The notes under the pieces were generated by a model. That model searched no databases. It worked only from the letters and a program-made list of their open reading frames with translations, and was not told the origin of the DNA. Of a DNA stretch of 63,225 nt, positions 1-7,337 are shown one piece after another. Source of the stretch: Gemmatimonadota bacterium (lineage in GTDB: Bacteria > Gemmatimonadota > Gemmatimonadetes > Longimicrobiales > Gaopeijiaceae); the NCBI GenBank assembly GCA_028874995.1, contig JAPPGM010000013.1, positions 1 to 63,225 of the forward strand. The letters are read 5' to 3'. Position 1 is the stretch's first letter. Every line of letters begins with the position of its first letter. The translations under genes and the position numbers were made by a program.

Positions 1-292
1 CATGCGCAGGGCCATGCGGCGGTCGACGGTGGACTGGAACTCCAGCAGGATCAGAATGTAGACCCAGCCCCCGCCGAGGGTCCCGATTCGCCAGAGCATG
101 TCGGTGTGCCGCTGGCCGAGATGCTCGGTGACGAAGCTGCCGGGCATGCGTTTCAGGGTGGCGAAGTCGAGGTGGCGGGCGAAGTCACCGGCTGCCGCGC
201 GCAGGGTGTCGGCGACGGTCCGGGGGTGGGTGAAAAAAGTTCTTGTAGGACGCGTCGTGTTTCGGGTTCCTAGGCCGCTGCTTTCCCGGCAT
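1..292 (-). pseudogene. Rpn-family PD-(D/E)XK nuclease / putative transposase, partial and frameshifted
   Basis: The gene starts at ATG 292-290 and runs off the left edge. The first codons read MPGKQRPRNPKHDASYKNFF; after a run of six T on the coding strand (A at 233-238) the match continues in another frame as THPRTVADTLRAAAG, then FATLKRMPGSFVTEHLGQR, HTDMLWRI and LLEFQSTVDRRMALRM. This is the conserved N-terminal layout of Rpn/YhgA-like proteins (SYKNLFSHP, D-I/L-W, LLEFQSTVD), in which the Asp and the E-x-Q belong to the PD-(D/E)XK nuclease site. One extra T breaks the frame. It could be a real pseudogene, a slippage-dependent gene or a sequencing error. The C-terminal half is outside the window. 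Confidence 0.8.
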
Positions 293-596
293 GGCGGGTG
301 TTTCCCCCGGTGAGAAAGACTGCGGGAGACGGCGTCGGGGGCCGAACCTGCCGGTCCTTCGGTGGTCAGGGTAAACGGTCGCGAGGGGCCGGGGGCGGAG
401 GCATGGCTGGATGGGACTGATTGGGGGTGGTTGGGGGATAGCGAGGGGCCAACGGTCTACACATGTAAACTATCCATTCCATATTGGAAAGCATGATCGA
501 CATCGTGTCGTTTTGCGCAAGCTAGCATGTGAGTCCAAATTGCTCAGTGGACGGGATAATCATCCGGGTTTAGCCAACGAGATAAGGACCGAATAC
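293..596. other. Intergenic region, 304 bases, no gene seen
   Basis: The region lies between the divergent Rpn-family gene and the small membrane-protein gene at 597. Its second half (about 455-545) is clearly poorer in GC than the surroundings and could hold promoters for one or both genes, but I could not define convincing -35/-10 pairs. No coding potential with a recognisable product was found. Confidence 0.4.
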
Positions 597-1082
597 ATGG
601 ACGTCGTCGACCGCCTCAAGTTTCCGTTGCCCCTGGCTTCATCGGTATTCCCGTTCCTGGCTGTCGGTGCCATCTCCGCTCAGCAACCGGGCGACACAGT
701 CAGGGTATCGGGCGAACAGGTGAGCGTAGTCGTTGAAGCCGACAGCGCCGGGCTGCTCCTGTCTTTCGGGTATGTACCCTACGCAGAGATGCAGCTTCTC
801 GAAGTATGGGGCGGTACCGGAAACCATACCAGGCGTGGGTTCAAGTACGGGTTCATGGCCGGGGCGATTGCCACGGGCGTGTTCACGGCGTTGTTATGCT
901 CAGCATACTGCGGTAGTGCTTCCGACTACGTAATCGCATTGGCAATGAGTGTCGGGGTCGGGTTGGTGGCAGGTGTAATCGGATCGATCATAGGCTCGGC
1001 ATTCGATGCCGACATCTGGAATCCTGTGCCCATTCCGGGCGGATTGTCGCTACGGTGGCACCATGGAGGAAGTCCCTGGTAG
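597..1082 (+). CDS. Exported glycine-zipper membrane protein, hypothetical
   Basis: This 161-residue protein is read from ATG 597, which has AAGGA upstream; the frame is open further 5' to 411 but that part looks non-coding. Residues 1-30 form a signal peptide ending near AISA/QQPGD. A short beta-rich stretch with the pattern DTVRV...VVVEADSAGLLL follows, then a charged HTRRGFKYG segment and two Gly/Ala-rich membrane helices near residues 80-105 and 115-140. This layout (signal peptide, DTVRV-type strand region, glycine-zipper helices) is common in uncharacterised proteins of related phyla. No enzymatic motif is present and no function can be given. Confidence 0.6.
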   Translation: MDVVDRLKFPLPLASSVFPFLAVGAISAQQPGDTVRVSGEQVSVVVEADSAGLLLSFGYVPYAEMQLLEVWGGTGNHTRRGFKYGFMAGAIATGVFTALLCSAYCGSASDYVIALAMSVGVGLVAGVIGSIIGSAFDADIWNPVPIPGGLSLRWHHGGSPW

Positions 1083-1180
1083 TGCCTGCCGGGCGGGGCC
1101 GAGCGCACGAAGGCGGCCGACACAAACTGTGCCGAGGATCCCGGGTCGTGGAAAATCGATGACCCGTGGTGTAGCACCGG

Positions 1181-2416
1181 TCAGTTGACCGACAGCCCCA
1201 CCAGCAGCTCCCGCGCCGCCCTACCCAGGTTGGTCCGCCCCCGGTTGTAGTTGCGCAGCAGCACCGCCGTCAGCCCCGTGGCGGGCTCGAATAGAAGGTG
1301 TGCCGTGTACCCCGAGACGGACCCGCCGTGACCGGCGAACACCCTCCCGTCCACGGTGCTGATCGAGAAGCCCAGCCCGTAGCCCGACTCCGGGTCCTCG
1401 GGGGTCTGCACCGACAGCACCTCGGCGCGCATCGCGTCGCTGAGCAGCGACCGCCCCCCGCGCCCCATCACCCCGGCGGCGAAGGCGGCCATGTCGTCCA
1501 CCGTCGAGTACACGCCGCCGTTGGGCACCTTGTACCCGCGCCCCGCGTGCTCCAGCGCCGGTTGTTCGGTGTTGACCTGGCCATCGCGGCCATTGGCATG
1601 CCCCCGTGAGAGCCGCAGCAGAAGGGCGTCGCCGATCACGAAGGTGCTGCCGGTCATCTTCAGCGGCTCGAAGATGCGCGCCTCGACCTGTTCCATGAAC
1701 GATTCGCCGGCGGCCCTCTCCAGCCCGAACCCCAGAATGCCGAACCCGATGTTCGAATAGGAGTACTCCATCCCGGGAGGCGTCCGGTAGCGGGTGGTGG
1801 GAATGGACTCCAGGATGCGCGCCGTCCAGCCCTCGATGGGGCCGTTCGCAGCGCCGGGCAGACCGGGCTCCCGTGCGAAACCGGCGGTGTGACTGGCCAC
1901 CTGCCGCAGCGACGGGTCGGCCCCTTCCGGGCGCTCCTGGAACTCCTCGATCTCCGGAACCAGATCCGCCAAGGGGGTTTCCAGCGTGACCATGCCGGCG
2001 TCGGCCAGGATCGCCATGAGCACCGCGGTCACGGACTTGGAGATGGAACCGGTGCGGTAGATCGTCTCCCGGGTGGCGGGAACCCCGGCTTCCGGGTCCG
2101 CCCATCCGTAGGCGCCCGACCAGAGCACTTCGCCGTCCCTGGCCAGCGCCACGGTGATCCCGCCGACCCCATCCTCCTCCACGTCGGCGGCGATCGTTTC
2201 GCCAAAGGTCTCGAGCGCCGGAAGCCATTCGTCGGGCAACCGGGGGCCGTCCGGTGCAGCGCAACCCACCAGTAGCTGCAGCACCACCACGATATTCATC
2301 GCCATGGCGGTTGGAGCCCCCCGCGCGGGCCTCACATCCCGCCGCGAAACCGACCTCCGGTACCACCCGGCTCCTCCAGCGCTTCCAGACATCCAATTCA
2401 CGCGATCCATGCTCAT
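1181..2416 (-). CDS. Class C beta-lactamase-like serine hydrolase (lipoprotein)
   Basis: The 411-residue protein belongs to the beta-lactamase/esterase family that includes AmpC, DD-carboxypeptidases and EstB-type esterases. The SxxK motif is S124-I-S-K127 (TGSISKSVT). A YSYSN segment supplies the Tyr-x-Asn motif and GHGGSVSGY the HGG-type third motif, so the active site looks complete. A lipobox VVLQLLVGC places the lipidated Cys at residue 52, so the mature enzyme should be membrane-anchored on the periplasmic side. GAGGAG lies 9 nt before the ATG at 2416 and supports that start, but initiation at M38 or M40 would give a more ordinary signal peptide. The substrate cannot be told from sequence. 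Confidence 0.85.
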   Translation of the reverse strand: MSMDRVNWMSGSAGGAGWYRRSVSRRDVRPARGAPTAMAMNIVVVLQLLVGCAAPDGPRLPDEWLPALETFGETIAADVEEDGVGGITVALARDGEVLWSGAYGWADPEAGVPATRETIYRTGSISKSVTAVLMAILADAGMVTLETPLADLVPEIEEFQERPEGADPSLRQVASHTAGFAREPGLPGAANGPIEGWTARILESIPTTRYRTPPGMEYSYSNIGFGILGFGLERAAGESFMEQVEARIFEPLKMTGSTFVIGDALLLRLSRGHANGRDGQVNTEQPALEHAGRGYKVPNGGVYSTVDDMAAFAAGVMGRGGRSLLSDAMRAEVLSVQTPEDPESGYGLGFSISTVDGRVFAGHGGSVSGYTAHLLFEPATGLTAVLLRNYNRGRTNLGRAARELLVGLSVN

Positions 2417-2648
2417 CGCGGCATTCTCCTCGCGTCCTGTTGTCGCATGGCGGAAGACCTGGCGTCACCCGGGCCCGGTTCCCACCCCACTCCCGCCGGT
2501 TCTGCGACGCAACCTGCCATTGCCTGGCCCCGCGTGCAATCGTAGGCTAGCCGTCGATGGCCAAAGGTGCCGGGAGGTCCCCCACCACCGCGGCACCCGG
2601 CGGAACACCACGATCAAGACCGCGACATCACAAGGTACCGGAGACGAA

Positions 2649-3161
2649 ATGCACCGTCTGCTGCTCGCACGGCACGCAAAGTCGAGCTGGGGCGACCCGA
2701 GCCTCGCGGACCACGACCGGCCCCTCAACGGGCGGGGCCGCCGCGCCGCGCCCCTCGTGGCCGCCGCCCTCGCCGAGCGCGGCTTCGCCCCCGACGCCGT
2801 GTATTCGAGCAGTTCACAGCGCACCCGCGAGACCTGGGAACTCATGGCACCCCATTTCTGCGGCCATCCCCACGTCGAGTTCCTCTCTGAACTGTACCTG
2901 GCCTCGCCGCGCGCGGTGCTGCGCACCATCGCCTCGGCGCCCCCCACCGCCAACACCCTGATGGTCCTCGGCCACAATCCCTCGACCCACGCCCTCGCCG
3001 CCTACCTGGCCCGCACCGGCAACCCCACCCAGCGCGACCGCATCATCCGCTCCTTCCCGACCGGTGCGGTCGCCGTCATCAAACTGGCCGGCGACGACTG
3101 GGGCGACGCGGAGGCGGGCGGTGAACTACTCGACTACATCCGGCCGAAGATGCTTGGCTGA
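2649..3161 (+). CDS. sixA: SixA-type phosphohistidine phosphatase
   Basis: A 170-residue histidine-phosphatase (phosphoglycerate mutase-fold) protein. The N-terminal LLLARHAKSSWGD is the RHG-type catalytic motif with the nucleophilic His, in the RHA form typical of SixA. DHDRPLNGRGRRAA and YSSSSQRTRETWE are the conserved following blocks, and VLGHNPS near residue 108 carries the second catalytic His. SixA removes phosphate from phosphohistidine on signalling proteins. The start at 2649 is set by the family's N-terminus; the frame is open far upstream, but that part overlaps the neighbouring divergent gene's leader. It precedes ppk2 on the same strand by 108 bases, so a shared role in phosphate metabolism is possible. 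Confidence 0.88.
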   Translation: MHRLLLARHAKSSWGDPSLADHDRPLNGRGRRAAPLVAAALAERGFAPDAVYSSSSQRTRETWELMAPHFCGHPHVEFLSELYLASPRAVLRTIASAPPTANTLMVLGHNPSTHALAAYLARTGNPTQRDRIIRSFPTGAVAVIKLAGDDWGDAEAGGELLDYIRPKMLG

Positions 3162-3269
3162 CCCACCGGGCCGCCTTCGCGCAGCAGGGGTCAACCCCGC
3201 TTTCGCCTTTCACCCGTCTCGCGCTTATTTTGAATCCGACCTCCGATCCCGCGCACTGGACACAACTGC

Positions 3270-4133
3270 ATGACCGGCGACTCTCCCCCCCCAGCCATCG
3301 ACCTCGGCCCCGAAACCATTCGGCGCGTCTTCAGGGAGGGAGTCTACCCCTACACCGAAAAGATGAAGCGGCGCGAGTACGAGCAGAAGAAGGGCAGTCT
3401 CCAGGTGGAGCTGCTCAAGGTGCAGCGCTGGGTCAAGGAATCGGGCAGGAAGATCGTCATCCTCTTCGAGGGGCGGGACGCGGCCGGCAAGGGAGGGACG
3501 ATCAAGCGCTTCATGGAGCACCTGAACCCCCGCGGGGCGCGCGTCGTCGCGCTGGACAAGCCCAGCGACGTGGAGCGCGGGCAGTGGTACTTCCAGCGCT
3601 ACGTCCAGCACCTGCCCACCGCGGGCGAAATGGTTCTCTTCGACCGCTCCTGGTACAACCGGGCCGGCGTGGAACGGGTCATGGGCTTCTGCACCGGCCA
3701 GGAGTACCTGGAGTTCCTGCGCCAGTGTCCCGAACTCGAGCGCATGCTGGTCAACAGCGGCATCCTGCTCTTCAAGTTCTATTTCTCGGTGTCGCAGGAG
3801 GCGCAGGCTCACCGCTTCGAGAGCCGCAAGACCGACCCGCTCAAACAGTGGAAGATCTCCCCGGTCGACATCGCATCGCTCGACAAGTGGCCCGACTACA
3901 CCCAGGCCAAGGAGGCCATGTTCTTCTATACCGACACGGCCGACGCACCCTGGACGGTCATCAAGTCGGACGACAAGAAGCGGGCGAGGATCGCCGCCAT
4001 GCAGTACTTCCTGTCCAGGCTGCCGTATCCGGACAAGGACAGTGAGGTTGTGACCGGCCCCGATCCGCTGATCGCCGGACCCGCGACGCGCGTGGTCAGC
4101 CGCGACGAACCGATGGCGGGAGTGACGGGCTGA
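3270..4133 (+). CDS. ppk2: Polyphosphate kinase 2 (PPK2, one-domain)
   Basis: This 287-residue protein has the full PPK2 core. The Walker A motif is EGRDAAGKGGTIK, the Walker B/lid region FDRSWYNRAGVERVMGF, and the conserved C-terminal block is KFYFSVSQEAQ...HRFESRKTDPLKQWKISPVD followed by DYTQAKEAMFFYTD. PPK2 enzymes make NTP from NDP (or NDP from NMP) with polyphosphate as phosphate donor. The one-domain size and sequence fit the NDP-phosphorylating class, but nucleotide preference cannot be read reliably by eye. The C-terminal 35 residues past LPYPDKD are not conserved. It lies downstream of sixA in the same direction. Confidence 0.93.
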   Translation: MTGDSPPPAIDLGPETIRRVFREGVYPYTEKMKRREYEQKKGSLQVELLKVQRWVKESGRKIVILFEGRDAAGKGGTIKRFMEHLNPRGARVVALDKPSDVERGQWYFQRYVQHLPTAGEMVLFDRSWYNRAGVERVMGFCTGQEYLEFLRQCPELERMLVNSGILLFKFYFSVSQEAQAHRFESRKTDPLKQWKISPVDIASLDKWPDYTQAKEAMFFYTDTADAPWTVIKSDDKKRARIAAMQYFLSRLPYPDKDSEVVTGPDPLIAGPATRVVSRDEPMAGVTG

Positions 4134-4202
4134 GGGGGCTGAGCAGTCGGAGTTCCCGGGGCATTGGGGGGACGACGCTGGGGTTCTCCATCGACCGCAA
4201 CG

Positions 4203-5033
4203 TCAGAACCAGCGGACCACCCCAATGGTCAGAGCGATTTCCCTCGCGTCCATGCCCGACAGAACCGTGACGCCCACATCGTCGAAAGGCGTGATCCACT
4301 CTTCCCGGCCGTGAATGGAATAGCTTGCCTCGGCGCGGAATGAACTTCGTCCGCCCAACCGCCTCTCGATCCCGAGTCCGGAAACCCAGACAGTCGACCT
4401 CCAATCGCGCATCTCGGTGCCCCCTCCATACTCCTGGCACGGCTCGGGCGAGAAACAACCGAGGTAGTGGTTGGTAAACCGCATGTCGGTGAAGCGTACT
4501 CCCGCAAGGACGTAGATGCCGCCTCCGCGGGCGCGGAGCCCCTGCGGACTGCCACCCAACCTCACCGTGGTCTCGTACGTGACCCGCTTCGCGTAGGTCC
4601 AGCTGTCCGGCCAGCTCTCTCCGAGCTGGCGTCGATCCGGCGAAGTACCTTCCCCGGCGAATTGCGCGTTCGTCCTCCCGCGATGCAAAGCGAATCCGAG
4701 ATCACCCTCCAGGAACCAGGCGTCCTGCGAGATCGCTGTGCGATACCCCGCCGCCGCACCGATTCCCACGCTGAGCGCATCCCCCGACGCCTCGTCGTGA
4801 TACACCTTTCCGCGCCTCGGTTCGGGGACCAGGGTGTTGGGGTCCGTGTTGTCGACGGTCTTCTGCATCGTCGCACCGAGGCTGCCCGTGGGAAGCGCCA
4901 TCCGGAGGAAGAACCCGCGCCTGGGGGCGGGATCCCTTTGCGCGTGGGCGGGGAGTGCCTGACCTGCCAGAACCGACGCGAGCGCCATACTGTACAGAGG
5001 AAAACGTGCCCGGCGTCGCCGATTCCCGTTCAT
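4203..5033 (-). CDS. Outer-membrane beta-barrel protein, hypothetical
   Basis: A 276-residue exported protein starting at ATG 5033, which has GGAG 9 nt upstream. The signal peptide is MNGNRRRRARFPLYSMALASVLAGQALPAHA/Q. The mature part alternates short amphipathic strands (GFFLRMALPTGSLGA, YRTAISQDAWFLEGDLGFALHRG, YVLAGVRFTDMRF, SSFRAEASYSIHG) and ends in an aromatic residue (EIALTIGVVRWF), as expected for a BAM-assembled barrel. Two Cys lie close together in LGCFSPEPCQ. The family and cargo are not recognised. It is convergent with ppk2, with 69 bases between them. Confidence 0.65.
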   Translation of the reverse strand: MNGNRRRRARFPLYSMALASVLAGQALPAHAQRDPAPRRGFFLRMALPTGSLGATMQKTVDNTDPNTLVPEPRRGKVYHDEASGDALSVGIGAAAGYRTAISQDAWFLEGDLGFALHRGRTNAQFAGEGTSPDRRQLGESWPDSWTYAKRVTYETTVRLGGSPQGLRARGGGIYVLAGVRFTDMRFTNHYLGCFSPEPCQEYGGGTEMRDWRSTVWVSGLGIERRLGGRSSFRAEASYSIHGREEWITPFDDVGVTVLSGMDAREIALTIGVVRWF

Positions 5034-5172
5034 ATGGATTCTCCAGTTGCAGATCGAAGCCCGAAATACGCCCTTAACATCCGCGTGTACGGTATGGCCG
5101 CGAACCACGGATGTCCAACCGTCCGTTCGCCGCCCGACCGTTGCTTTCCATCCTGCCCAGCTCCTCGCGATC

Positions 5173-6429
5173 ATGTCCCATACCAACATCAGCGTCCAGG
5201 CCGCCGTTTCCCCCGACTACGCCCGCGAGGTGAGGAACCTGGCCGCCAATCCTCTGGTCCGCACCTCCTTTCAAATCATCGAGGGACTGGACGAGTGGGC
5301 GCTGGAACGTCTGGTCGAACTCAACGAGATCCCCGCGCCGCCGTTCATGGAGGAGGCGCGCGGCCGCCGGTTCGCCGAGCTGCTGGCCGAGTGCGGCGCC
5401 GATTCCGTGTGGACCGACGCGGAGGGGAACGTGTTCGGGCTGCGGCGGGGACGGGACGGCGAGCGCACCGTGGCGCTGGGCGGGCACCTGGACACCGTTT
5501 TCCCGGAGGGCACGGACGTGACCGTGCGGCAGCGCGGCGACAAGCTTTTCGCGCCGGGGATCGGCGACGACACGCGTGGACTGGTCGTGGTGCTGGCGGT
5601 TCTGCGCGCAATGGCGGAAGCCGGGATCGAGACCGAGGACGATATCGTCTTCGTCGGGGTCGTGGGGGAGGAGGGGCTGGGTGACCTGCGCGGCATGAAG
5701 CACATCTACCGGGACCCGGAGGGGGGCCCGGACGCGTGGATCGAGGTGGACGGCGGGGGGCTGGCGGGGCTGGTGGCGATGGGCCTGGGCTCGGTCCGCT
5801 ACCGGATCACATTCAAGGGCCCGGGCGGGCACTCGTGGGGCGCCTTCGGACTCGCCAACCCGGCCCACGCGATGAGCCGCGCGGTGCGCCACTTCCAGGA
5901 CGCCGCCGACACGCTGACGCGCAGCGGTCCCCGCACCAGCTACAACGTGGGGCGCATCGCGGGCGGCGCCTCGGTCAACTCGATACCCGCCGAGAGCTGG
6001 ATGGAGGTCGACATGCGCTCGGTGAGCCCGGAGAGTCTTGCCCGCATCGAGGAGGTGTTCCTTGCGGCTATGGACCGGGCGCTGGAGGAGGAGAATGACC
6101 TGCGGCGCGACGGCCCGCCTTTGACCGTCGAGAAGCTCAAGATCGGGGACCGGCCTTCGGGAGAGGGGGACGCGAATGCGCCGCTCGTGCAACGTGCCCT
6201 GGCCGCGACCGCGCACTTCGGCGTGAGGGGCCGGCTGCGCCGCTCGTCGACGGACTCGAACATACCCATCGCGCTGGGGATCCCGGCGGTGACGATCGGG
6301 AGGGGCGGGGTGGGGGTCGGCGCCCACTCACCGGGGGAATACTGGGTGAACGTGGACGGGCACCTCGCGATCCAGAGGGCACTGCTGTTGGTGGTGGCGG
6401 AGGCGGGGGTGGGGGGGTTGGTGCCGTAG
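5173..6429 (+). CDS. M20-family metallopeptidase
   Basis: A 418-residue zinc peptidase of the M20/M28 group. The metal ligands are visible in GHLDTVFPEGTDV (His, near residue 105), APGIGDDTRG (bridging Asp), VGEEGLGDLRG (catalytic Glu and ligand Glu), DAWIEVDGGG (Asp) and, near the C-terminus, GVGAHSPGEYWV (His). The lid/dimerisation domain is inserted at YRITFKGPGGHSWGAFG. Proteins of this type are usually annotated as M20 dipeptidases or tripeptidases. No signal peptide is seen, so it is probably cytoplasmic. Start at 5173 (MSHTNISVQ) fits the family; further upstream the frame overlaps the leader of the divergent barrel gene. Confidence 0.88.
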   Translation: MSHTNISVQAAVSPDYAREVRNLAANPLVRTSFQIIEGLDEWALERLVELNEIPAPPFMEEARGRRFAELLAECGADSVWTDAEGNVFGLRRGRDGERTVALGGHLDTVFPEGTDVTVRQRGDKLFAPGIGDDTRGLVVVLAVLRAMAEAGIETEDDIVFVGVVGEEGLGDLRGMKHIYRDPEGGPDAWIEVDGGGLAGLVAMGLGSVRYRITFKGPGGHSWGAFGLANPAHAMSRAVRHFQDAADTLTRSGPRTSYNVGRIAGGASVNSIPAESWMEVDMRSVSPESLARIEEVFLAAMDRALEEENDLRRDGPPLTVEKLKIGDRPSGEGDANAPLVQRALAATAHFGVRGRLRRSSTDSNIPIALGIPAVTIGRGGVGVGAHSPGEYWVNVDGHLAIQRALLLVVAEAGVGGLVP

Positions 6430-6534
6430 GGGCCTGGGGGCCGCCGAGGCGCGGGCACGCCGACTTGCCACGACGCGCGGATCGTCTGACCTTTGGGCCC
6501 ACCACGAACCCGGGCCGACGAGGACGGTGTGCCC

Positions 6535-7203
6535 ATGAACGACCGGCCGGCAAGATTCTCCGATGAGCAGGTTGCGCACATCCTGAAACGCGCGGCGGAA
6601 ATGGACGCCCGCGGGGATTTGCTAAGCGCCGAGGAACTGCGTGGCATCGCTGCCGAAGCCGGAATCGATCCCAGGGCGACGGACGCCGCGATACAGGAGT
6701 TGTTGGCGGAAGAGAAGAGCGCACCGGTGACCTCACTCAGGCCGGGATCATCCGTGGTGGAGCGGAGTCCCCAGGTTCCCGCGACGAAGACGGGCTTGTC
6801 CCTGCCCTGGCGTATCGCGGCGGGCGGAGCGGTTGGTGCGGCGTCCGGTTTCATCTATGGTTTGCCGGTCGGCGACATCCTGATAGGCGACGTGCCGCTG
6901 TTCACCGGAAACATGGTGATCGGGCTCGGTACGGTGATGCTGTACCTCATCGCCCGCGCGGTGATGAGCATGAAACGCGGCGGCCAGCGCGACTTCCAAT
7001 TCGAGAACCTCGCGGTGTGGATCGGGGCCGCATTGGTTACCATTCCCCGACTCGCCCACGTCATGCCCCTGGACGACATCCTGGCCCCGCTGATCGTCGC
7101 GTGGTTCCTCGTCTCCGTTGTCGGCGGACTCCTCGTACGCCTGGGGCGGAAAGATGAGAGCGTGTCCGACGAACCTCCGAGGATCGGGGCCGGGACAGGC
7201 TGA
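6535..7203 (+). CDS. Membrane protein with N-terminal helical domain (paralogue A)
   Basis: A 222-residue protein with a soluble helical N-terminus (FSDEQVAHILKRAAEMDARGDLLSAEELRGIAAEAGIDPRATDAAIQELL) followed by a proline-rich linker and about four membrane helices (about residues 80-185), ending in the charged motif LVRLGRKDES. The gene at 27896 has the same architecture, and a third copy survives only as a C-terminal remnant at 26356-26514. The N-terminal block resembles helical domains seen at the start of many small bacterial membrane proteins, but I cannot assign a function. Start at 6535 is chosen because homology with the paralogue starts there. Confidence 0.7.
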   Translation: MNDRPARFSDEQVAHILKRAAEMDARGDLLSAEELRGIAAEAGIDPRATDAAIQELLAEEKSAPVTSLRPGSSVVERSPQVPATKTGLSLPWRIAAGGAVGAASGFIYGLPVGDILIGDVPLFTGNMVIGLGTVMLYLIARAVMSMKRGGQRDFQFENLAVWIGAALVTIPRLAHVMPLDDILAPLIVAWFLVSVVGGLLVRLGRKDESVSDEPPRIGAGTG

Positions 7204-7256
7204 TTCGGCGGTATCCAGCACACGGACGGCCAAGGCATCCCCGTCAGGGAACTTTT

Positions 7257-7284
7257 TATATCGATTTATGATATATATTATATC
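7257..7284. promoter_or_regulatory. AT-rich overlapping palindromes upstream of the propeller/FGE gene
   Basis: Three half-sites TATATC (7257-7262), GATATA (7270-7275) and TATATC (7279-7284) form two overlapping inverted repeats with spacers of 7 and 3 bases. The stretch 7251-7296 is almost pure A/T in an otherwise GC-rich context. It lies 54 bases before the upstream candidate start of the next gene, where a promoter or operator is expected. Which regulator might bind is unknown. Confidence 0.45.
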
Positions 7285-7337
7285 TCCATAATCTGGAGAA
7301 ACAACGCCGCCGTCCACCCAAACCCGAGCTACCCCTC

